Shown one piece after another: positions 41,638 through 46,523 of a stretch of 47,477 bases of DNA. This stretch comes from a virus: IMG/VR virus record IMGVR_UViG_3300046538_000166, positions 1 through 47,477 of that record; one strand, 5' to 3'. The position numbers and the translations under genes are program-made. Below the pieces are notes generated by a model. It worked only from the letters and a program-made list of their open reading frames with translations, made no database searches and was not told where the DNA came from. Position 1 is the stretch's first letter; each line of letters starts with the position of its first letter.

Positions 41638-41669
41638 GCTGGGGGATTCTTATGGTGAGAGGCCCCAGC
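41638..41669 (-). ncRNA. conserved-loop hairpin H3
   Basis: Perfect 7-bp stem GCTGGGG / CCCCAGC around an 18-base loop with minus-strand CCTCTCACCATAAGAATC. It lies just past the stop of the cro-like gene and starts 84 bases from H2, so the three leader hairpins are evenly spaced. Confidence 0.65.
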
Positions 41670-41680
41670 TCGGCACCCTT

Positions 41681-41878
41681 TCAAGCTTTGTGCTCCACGC
41701 CCCCAGCCTCTTTAACTTCGTCGTATAAGCGTTCAATCGCCTTCCCAGTTACATATCGAACATCTGCACCTTTCGCGGCACGATTAATAGTCGGCTGCGT
41801 TGTTCCCACGCGCTCCGCAATCACCCGCTGGGATAAACCAGCCTCCAGCAACTCCGCGAGCATTTCTTGGATAGTCAT
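41681..41878 (-). CDS. Cro-like repressor
   Basis: A 65-aa protein from the ATG at 41878 (MTIQEMLAELLEAGLSQRVI). The helix-turn-helix is GLSQRVIAERVGTTQPTINR. It is divergent from the CI-like gene, the standard position and size for Cro. It would bind the same operators and reduce cI expression. The longer frame starting at 41920 would begin upstream of the expected transcript start and is less likely. Confidence 0.75.
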   Translation of the reverse strand: MTIQEMLAELLEAGLSQRVIAERVGTTQPTINRAAKGADVRYVTGKAIERLYDEVKEAGGVEHKA

Positions 41879-41911
41879 CTTATTCACCGATGCGCCTTCG
41901 CATTGGCCGCA

Positions 41912-41940
41912 ACAATACACAAACGTATTGATTCATTCAA
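41912..41940 (-). promoter_or_regulatory. leftward early promoter
   Basis: On the minus strand, -35 TTGAAT (41940-41935) and -10 TATTGT (41917-41912) are spaced by 17 bases, with transcription expected to start near 41905, about 27 bases before the cro ATG. The operator at 41913-41930 covers the -10. Confidence 0.55.
41913..41930. promoter_or_regulatory. operator O1 (CI/Cro)
   Basis: CAATAC-N6-GTATTG, a perfect 18-bp inverted repeat. Two more copies of the pattern are at 42701 and 42726. Lone half-sites (CAATAC at 41938, CGATAC at 41950) lie on the cI side. It covers the leftward promoter. Confidence 0.7.
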
Positions 41941-41956
41941 TACAATTGACGATACG
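41928..41956 (+). promoter_or_regulatory. putative cI promoter
   Basis: TTGATT (41928-41933) and GATACG (41951-41956) with a 17-base spacer, about 23 bases before the cI GTG. The -10 is weak, as expected for a regulated maintenance promoter. Its -35 touches operator O1. Confidence 0.4.
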
Positions 41957-41978
41957 TTTATGAATCAAGGGCAAAAAA

Positions 41979-42641
41979 GTGATTGGTGACCGCATCACTC
42001 AACGCATGGCCGAACTGAACCTATCCGAGGGTGAGCTCGGTCGACGCTCTGGCGTTCCTCAGCCAACAATTCATAGGATCGCTACAAACGCCGTAGCCAG
42101 TCCTCGCCAAGAGAATGTTGAAAAGATTGCTAAAGCTCTAAAAGTCAGCAGTGATTGGCTGTGGAAAGGAGGCAGTCAAAAGGAAAAAAGCCCTACCGTA
42201 CCTGACTCAAATATTGAGCCTGGGCCAGCCATCAAAGGATATGTCCCACTGATTTCGTGGGTGCAAGCTGGCGCCTGGTGCGAGATATCCGATGTCCGCA
42301 CCATGGATGACGCAGAGATCTGGCTTCCATGCGCCGCCTCACACAGCCCCCAGAGCTATGCCCTCCGAGTTCGCGGCCTTTCCATGTTCAACCAACACGA
42401 GCGGCGCTCATTTCGAGACGGAGATATCATATTTGTTGACCCGGCAAAGGATGCCGAGAACGGCTCTCTTGTTATTGCAAAGCTAATGGATAGCCAAGAG
42501 GCAACATTCAAACAGCTGGTCATGGAAGGGAGCCGGCGATTCCTTAAGCCCCTGAACCCAGCGTGGCCTGACCCGATAATTGAATTGGATGACGATGCAA
42601 TGATCTGCGGCGTTGTCTTCTCGAAACTAGAAATTTTCTAA
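41979..42641 (+). CDS. CI-like repressor with S24 peptidase domain
   Basis: A 220-aa protein starting at a GTG, with AAGGG seven bases upstream. The N-terminal helix-turn-helix is LSEGELGRRSGVPQPTIHRI. The C-terminal LexA/CI-type self-cleavage domain shows the Ala-Gly site in WVQAGAW, a Ser in RVRGLSMF (the usual GDSM is GLSM here) and a Lys in LVIAKLM. RecA-stimulated cleavage would induce the prophage. It probably binds the CRATAC-N6-GTATYG operators on both sides of its gene. Confidence 0.85.
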   Translation: MIGDRITQRMAELNLSEGELGRRSGVPQPTIHRIATNAVASPRQENVEKIAKALKVSSDWLWKGGSQKEKSPTVPDSNIEPGPAIKGYVPLISWVQAGAWCEISDVRTMDDAEIWLPCAASHSPQSYALRVRGLSMFNQHERRSFRDGDIIFVDPAKDAENGSLVIAKLMDSQEATFKQLVMEGSRRFLKPLNPAWPDPIIELDDDAMICGVVFSKLEIF

Positions 42642-42656
42642 TACATTTGACAGCGT

Positions 42657-42683
42657 CCAAGCTCGCATTTACGCGGGCTTTTT
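42657..42683 (+). terminator. cI terminator
   Basis: GCTCGC and GCGGGC arms pair (one G-U) across atttac-like loop bases, followed by TTTTTTG. It separates cI from the rightward early promoter. Confidence 0.65.
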
Positions 42684-42700
42684 TGTGATCATACAAAAAT

Positions 42701-42718
42701 CAATACATATTAGTATTG
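42701..42718. promoter_or_regulatory. operator O2 (CI/Cro)
   Basis: CAATAC-atatta-GTATTG, a perfect inverted repeat matching O1. It touches the -35 of the rightward early promoter. Confidence 0.7.
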
Positions 42719-42744
42719 ACTGGATCGATACGAATTTGTATCGT
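42716..42744 (+). promoter_or_regulatory. rightward early promoter
   Basis: -35 TTGACT (42716-42721) and -10 TATCGT (42739-42744) with a 17-base spacer. Operators O2 and O3 overlap its -35 and -10. Transcription should start near 42751, i.e. at or inside the left arm of hairpin H4. Confidence 0.65.
42726..42743. promoter_or_regulatory. operator O3 (CI/Cro)
   Basis: CGATAC-gaattt-GTATCG, a perfect inverted repeat with the same 6-6-6 layout as O1 and O2. It is centred 25 bp from O2 and covers the spacer and -10 of the rightward promoter. Confidence 0.7.
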
Positions 42745-42748
42745 TTGC

Positions 42749-42777
42749 CTCGTACACCTCTCACCAAAGAGTACGAG
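42749..42777 (+). ncRNA. conserved-loop hairpin H4 at the 5' end of the rightward transcript
   Basis: Perfect 7-bp stem CTCGTAC / GTACGAG around the 15-base loop ACCTCTCACCAAAGA. The right arm ends two bases before the ATG of the first early gene, so folding would block ribosome access. The loop motif is shared with H1-H3 and H6; the stem is not. Confidence 0.65.
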
Positions 42778-42779
42778 CC

Positions 42780-42989
42780 ATGCAAACCACACAGCACAGC
42801 AACACCCGCTGCCCTGTCTATCTGCACCCCGCTGCATGCAGCAGTCGCGCAGCTGTAGAGGCCATCCAGCGCCGCACAGGACTACTGGTGATCACCACCT
42901 CTAAAGGTCGCACCGAGGCCATCCAGCCTTTCAACACCCCCGCAGCCGATGACAGCTCCTCACCTTTTGGGGGGATGCAGCATGAATAG
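42780..42989 (+). CDS. hypothetical early protein 1
   Basis: A 69-aa protein, the first gene of the rightward operon (MQTTQHSNTRCPVYLHPAAC, then AAVEAIQRRTGLLVITTSKG). It has no strong ribosome site, because the space before the ATG is taken by hairpin H4. The VEAIQRRTGLLVI segment resembles short phage regulators that I cannot name. It overlaps the next gene by 8 bases. Confidence 0.5.
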   Translation: MQTTQHSNTRCPVYLHPAACSSRAAVEAIQRRTGLLVITTSKGRTEAIQPFNTPAADDSSSPFGGMQHE

Positions 42990-43356
42990 CTACCTAATCC
43001 CACTCGCCAAGCAAGAACTACTGCATCACGTGCTGCAGGTTGGCGGCGCCGCGGTGTGCCCGCTTCACCGACCTGAGCAAACCATCCATGCCAGCTTTGA
43101 AGTCGAGCTCACTGACGACAGCGCGGTCATCAGCGTCGACTTCGGTGGGTACACGGGCGAGCTGACCCTCAAGCGTTCGGACCGGGCTAACCACCTGCAC
43201 CTGCGGGACTTCATCCAGGACATTGCGAACGGTCGCATTGAGTCCGCGCAGCCCGCACCAGCGCCGGAGCAACCCACTCGCGAAGCGCAAATACAACAAA
43301 TGCTGGCCGAGTCGGAAGCTCTGCTGAACAACGTTCGAAAACTGCTCGCAGCCTGA
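42982..43356 (+). CDS. hypothetical early protein 2
   Basis: A 124-aa protein from the ATG at 42982 (MNSYLIPLAKQELLHHVLQV). It has a strand-rich middle (HASFEVELTDDSAVISVDFG, GYTGELTLKRSD) and a helical end (IQQMLAESEALLNNVRKLLA). The function is not recognised. It sits within the early operon, overlapping the gene before it. Confidence 0.5.
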   Translation: MNSYLIPLAKQELLHHVLQVGGAAVCPLHRPEQTIHASFEVELTDDSAVISVDFGGYTGELTLKRSDRANHLHLRDFIQDIANGRIESAQPAPAPEQPTREAQIQQMLAESEALLNNVRKLLAA

Positions 43357-43366
43357 GGACCGCGCT

Positions 43367-43642
43367 ATGAACCGCACCCTGGACGAAACCGCCGCCATGC
43401 TCGGCCTCAAACCCCGGAAGTTCCGCAAGCAACTGCGTGAGCTTCGCGTGCTGACGCAAAGCGGCGACCTGGCCAGCCACCACCGTGGCGGCGGCAACCT
43501 GTTTTCAGATCCGCGTAGCGTCCAGATCGGAACCACCAACCGCTACAAGCACTACGCCGTGGTGATGGTCACCGAGGCTGGCGTGCCATGGCTGGCCAAG
43601 AAATTGGGCATCACCATTACGCACAAGGACGCCGCAGCATGA
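43367..43642 (+). CDS. KilAC-like phage antirepressor-type protein, prophage B
   Basis: A 91-aa protein: TLDETAAMLGLKPRKFRKQL (helix-turn-helix-like), NLFSDPRSVQIGTTNRYKHY, then VVMVTEAGVPWLAKKLG, the typical end of KilAC domains. It is the counterpart of the gene at 37-318. Antirepressor C-domains bind DNA or repressor, but the N-terminal Ant domain is missing in both copies. It overlaps the next gene by ATGA. Confidence 0.65.
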   Translation: MNRTLDETAAMLGLKPRKFRKQLRELRVLTQSGDLASHHRGGGNLFSDPRSVQIGTTNRYKHYAVVMVTEAGVPWLAKKLGITITHKDAAA

Positions 43643-44022
43643 AAACAAATTACTTCAACGCTTACACGCAAGCCCTCGGTGCCCTGCGGTTGATCCCGAT
43701 TTATCTGGACAGTCCCGGCGTGGTCAGTCGTGCCACGCTGATCGGTGCCGCGAACGAGGCCATTGACCTGCTGGGCAACATTCCTTGCCGGACGCTGGAA
43801 CTGGCCGAAGTCTTTCGCTGTGTCAACGGCGTGATCCAGGAAGGCCAGACCGCCTACGTCACCCCGACCAACTCACCCGAGTATCCGTTCGGCGCAGTGG
43901 TCGCAGACGGAAATGGCCAGGTCTGCGCCGCAGCCATGGGCAAAAGCAAAGAGGGCCTCGCCGAGTTGATCCGCCTCAAGTTGCTGCCCCCATCGGAGGG
44001 GTTCGGGGAGGATGCGGCGTGA
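43639..44022 (+). CDS. hypothetical early protein 3
   Basis: A 127-aa protein from the ATG at 43639 (MKTNYFNAYTQALGALRLIP), overlapping its neighbours at both ends (ATGA at the start, GTGA at the stop). Visible segments are ATLIGAANEAIDLLGNIPCR and LELAEVFRCVNGVIQEGQT. It contains no motif that I recognise. Its place in the operon corresponds to the AlpA-like gene of prophage A, but the sequences do not match. Confidence 0.5.
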   Translation: MKTNYFNAYTQALGALRLIPIYLDSPGVVSRATLIGAANEAIDLLGNIPCRTLELAEVFRCVNGVIQEGQTAYVTPTNSPEYPFGAVVADGNGQVCAAAMGKSKEGLAELIRLKLLPPSEGFGEDAA

Positions 44023-44249
44023 GTTACACCCTAGACCAACTACGTAAAGAGTTTGCAACACCGTGCCCCTCTCTGGCCGCTGTCCGAGAGCGTTACTTCT
44101 CTCACATTTCAAACGACCGCTACCTACTACGCAAGATATATGCAGGAAAGATCGCACTGAAGGTCACTCGCTCGGGAAATCGGCAAGGCCGAGTTGGTGT
44201 TTACCTGCACGACCTGGCGGCCTTTCTGGACGCTCAAGCAGCAGCCTAA
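44019..44249 (+). CDS. PrtN-like regulator, prophage B
   Basis: A 76-aa protein starting at a GTG that overlaps the preceding TGA (GTGA). TLDQLRKEFATPCPSLAAVR, ERYFSHISNDRYLLRKIYAG, then VYLHDLAAFLDAQ match the PrtN pyocin-activator family along its full length. It may activate late phage genes, by analogy with pyocins. A longer relative lies at 848-1225. Confidence 0.7.
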   Translation: MSYTLDQLRKEFATPCPSLAAVRERYFSHISNDRYLLRKIYAGKIALKVTRSGNRQGRVGVYLHDLAAFLDAQAAA

Positions 44250-44308
44250 TTCAAAGGTCGCCACCGCCTAACAGTGGCAAACACCAACCAACAAGTGAGA
44301 CACAGCAC

Positions 44309-44650
44309 ATGAAAGCTACAGACACGAACGACTTTTTCAACTCACTCAATGCCGGTGTATTTGCCCAACAGATCGGCCAAGCTCTCTCGAACGTCGCGGC
44401 CGGCGTTATCGATTATGGCAAAGCGGGCGAAGTGAAGATCACCCTGAAGATGAAGCAAATCGGCCAGAGCAACCAGGTGGCCGTCAGCCACACCCTCGAT
44501 TTCGCCCAACCCACCAAACGCGGCAAATTGCGCGAAGACTCGACCCTGGACACGCCGCTGTACCTTACACCGCAAGGTCTCACGCTGTTCCAAAACGACC
44601 CGACTTCGCAGCTCTTCAAGAGCGAAGACACGCCGGTAGTTCCTCGCTAA
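44309..44650 (+). CDS. hypothetical protein paired with DUF2303
   Basis: A 113-aa protein from the ATG at 44309 (MKATDTNDFFNSLNAGVFAQ). It has AAGVIDYGKAGEVKITLKMK and QVAVSHTLDFAQPTKRGK. It directly precedes the DUF2303 gene, and small proteins of this type often accompany DUF2303 in phages. The function is unknown; a nucleic-acid-related early role is a guess. Confidence 0.55.
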   Translation: MKATDTNDFFNSLNAGVFAQQIGQALSNVAAGVIDYGKAGEVKITLKMKQIGQSNQVAVSHTLDFAQPTKRGKLREDSTLDTPLYLTPQGLTLFQNDPTSQLFKSEDTPVVPR

Positions 44651-44676
44651 TAGCAGCACCGCTACGCAGTACCAAA

Positions 44677-44695
44677 TCCTCTCACCAAAAAGGGA
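44677..44695 (+). other. loop-motif copy H5 without a clear stem
   Basis: TCCTCTCACCAAAAAGGGA matches the conserved loop of H1-H4 and H6, but no arm longer than three pairs is evident. It lies 8 bases before the DUF2303 ATG and includes its AGGGA ribosome site. Confidence 0.45.
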
Positions 44696-44702
44696 AGCAT
44701 CA

Positions 44703-45512
44703 ATGCCACTCGCTAAAGACACACTCGAACTGATCGTCGCCCAAGCACACGCCGCCAGCGTCCTTCCCGCAACGCTCGTTCCTGTAACTGCGCTGCCGGA
44801 CAACGTTCAACTCCATAACCTTGAAAAGTACCAGGCGCTGCGCTCCCGTTTCCGTGGTGCGCTGCACACCAGCAGCCTGCGCGATTTTGCTGAATACACG
44901 ATCTCGCGCAACGGCCCTACCGCCAAAGGCTTCGTCGATCAGGACGACATGAGTTGCAAGGTCTTTTTCAACCTCGGCGACGACACCGCACCGGGCCATG
45001 CAGATGACGTGGCAACACTGAAGCTCAAGCCGACCGCAGCCTACAAAGCACTCCAGCAAATCGCCGGTAAGAAACTCAGCCAGCGCGACCTGGCCGAGTG
45101 GATCGAAGACTGGCACCTCAGTCTTGTGGCAAGCAAGGAAGGTGGCGGCACCATGCCCATCAGTGCAGCCATCGCCAGCGTGCGCAATATCACCATCGAA
45201 GCCCGCAGCTCGGCCACCAGTAGCGAACACAACTTCGGCGCCTCCCGCAGCGCAATGGACAGCATCGAAGCCGCCAGCGCCGAGAGCCGTATCGACGCGC
45301 TGTTCTTTGAACTGGTCCCGTACGAAGGCCTGGCTGTACGCGTCTTCACCCTGAAGCTCAGCATCCTGACCGGCGATGACAAACCAACCCTCAAGCTGCG
45401 CTGGGCCGGTGAAGAACAGCAAGTCGAGGAGATCGCCCAGGAGTTCAAAACGACACTCGCCAAAGAAGTCGGCGGCGCAGCGAGCCTAACCCTGGGCACG
45501 TTCAGCGCGTAA
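44703..45512 (+). CDS. DUF2303 family protein
   Basis: A 269-aa protein: NLEKYQALRSRFRGALHTSS, LRDFAEYTISRNGPTAKGFV, LKPTAAYKALQQIAGKKLSQ and RDLAEWIEDWHLSLVAS are the standard DUF2303 blocks. It occurs in early regions of many proteobacterial phages, and its function is unknown. AGGGA before the start is part of loop-motif copy H5, suggesting shared translational control. Confidence 0.8.
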   Translation: MPLAKDTLELIVAQAHAASVLPATLVPVTALPDNVQLHNLEKYQALRSRFRGALHTSSLRDFAEYTISRNGPTAKGFVDQDDMSCKVFFNLGDDTAPGHADDVATLKLKPTAAYKALQQIAGKKLSQRDLAEWIEDWHLSLVASKEGGGTMPISAAIASVRNITIEARSSATSSEHNFGASRSAMDSIEAASAESRIDALFFELVPYEGLAVRVFTLKLSILTGDDKPTLKLRWAGEEQQVEEIAQEFKTTLAKEVGGAASLTLGTFSA

Positions 45513-45535
45513 CAACTCAACCCACGTAGCAACAT

Positions 45536-45573
45536 CCCGTCGTCGGCCTCTCACCAAAAATCCCGGCGGCGGG
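45536..45573 (+). ncRNA. conserved-loop hairpin H6
   Basis: An 11-bp stem CCCGTCGTCGG / CCGGCGGCGGG, including two G-U pairs that are valid only in plus-strand RNA, around the loop CCTCTCACCAAAAATC. It lies 19 bases before the ATG at 45593. The G-U pairs support an RNA rather than a DNA structure. Confidence 0.65.
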
Positions 45574-45592
45574 CTCTACCGAGGCACAGCAC

Positions 45593-46009
45593 ATGACAGC
45601 AATTCAAATTTGCGCCCTGATCGTTCTCACCCTGCTTTTCGCCCTCACCTATTGGGCCGGCTACCGCGGCGGTCTGATCGACGGCCGCATCGAAGGTATC
45701 GACGAAGGCAAGGCCATTCAACACTCGGATGACTCGGAAACGATCCGCAACCTGCAGCTTTCGCTTGAACAGGCCCAGGCCCACCACAAGCAACTGTATT
45801 CCCACTACGAGCGTGCATTGGCCGCCTCGAAACTGGGGGAACAAGAGCGTCAGACCCTGCTGGCCATCGCAGAGCAACTGAGAATCGCGGCCGAGACATT
45901 CGCTGCGTTCCGCACGGGCAAAAAACTCGAACGAGACACCCACGTGCTCCGCGATCAAGCGCTCGCCATGGCAACCCTTCTGTCGCCAACAGCACAGGAG
46001 GCCGCATGA
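45593..46009 (+). CDS. membrane-anchored coiled-coil phage protein, prophage B
   Basis: A 138-aa protein with an N-terminal membrane helix (ICALIVLTLLFALTYWAGYR), then Gln/Leu-rich helices (NLQLSLEQAQAHHKQLYSHY). It shares LRIAAETFAAFRTGKKLERD with its paralogue at 1222-1689. It follows hairpin H6 and overlaps the next small gene by ATGA. The function is unknown. Confidence 0.6.
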   Translation: MTAIQICALIVLTLLFALTYWAGYRGGLIDGRIEGIDEGKAIQHSDDSETIRNLQLSLEQAQAHHKQLYSHYERALAASKLGEQERQTLLAIAEQLRIAAETFAAFRTGKKLERDTHVLRDQALAMATLLSPTAQEAA

Positions 46010-46173
46010 CAACTCTCCGTCGAACAGTCCGGATCCGCGCCGGGCAAATGTCTCCTCTCGACTTACAAACAATTTGCGACAAGTGCTGCAAATCGAGAGC
46101 ACACGGCAACCACCAACAATGCAGCAAACAGCGCCAGGCTGAAGGTATCGCCCGCCGCGCAATGGAGAAATAG
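46006..46173 (+). CDS. 55-aa Cys/His-containing protein
   Basis: A small frame with ATGA overlap to the previous gene (MTTLRRTVRIRAGQMSPLDL, then CDKCCKSRAHGNHQQC). The CxxCC...H...H...C spacing looks like a small zinc-binding motif. It is basic and could bind nucleic acid. It is absent from the corresponding place in prophage A (1690-1734). It ends just before the excisionase-like start. Confidence 0.45.
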   Translation: MTTLRRTVRIRAGQMSPLDLQTICDKCCKSRAHGNHQQCSKQRQAEGIARRAMEK

Positions 46174-46175
46174 TG

Positions 46176-46523
46176 ATGGCCAATACCGAACTGGAGACGA
46201 TCCCTCACCCCGAAGTAGACAAGGTATCGGAAGAAGTCATGGCCCACATCCTGGGCATTTCGTTTAGAGCGCTCGCTACTCGGCGCGCACGCAAGCAGAT
46301 CCCTGAAGGCGTTTGGAACAAGCTGGGGAATCGCATTATGTACAGCAGAAAGAGATACTACGAATGGGAAGAAGCACAATGGATTTGCCCGATGGAGTTG
46401 AACTCTTCCGCAAATCCCTCAGGATTCGTTTTACTTGGAACGGTACCCGCCGAAGCGAAACGCTCCCCTTCCCCACGACGCAGAAAGGCATTAAAGCTGC
46501 ATCCCAATTACGCGATCAAGTAG
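46176..46523 (+). CDS. excisionase-like protein, prophage B
   Basis: A 115-aa protein from the ATG at 46176, with GGAG eight bases upstream. VSEEVMAHILGISFRALATR and IPEGVWNKLGNRIMYSRKRY are nearly the same as in the 1735-2082 protein. Its end overlaps the integrase start out of frame by about 160 bases, an arrangement kept in both prophages. Excisionases direct the integrase toward excision. Confidence 0.6.
   Translation: MANTELETIPHPEVDKVSEEVMAHILGISFRALATRRARKQIPEGVWNKLGNRIMYSRKRYYEWEEAQWICPMELNSSANPSGFVLLGTVPAEAKRSPSPRRRKALKLHPNYAIK

Noticed and set aside
41471-41669. Three repeats about 83 bases apart, like a short CRISPR array
   Set aside because: Only the loop is conserved; the stems differ, spacing equals duplicated modules, and further copies lie elsewhere on the other strand. 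No cas genes are present.
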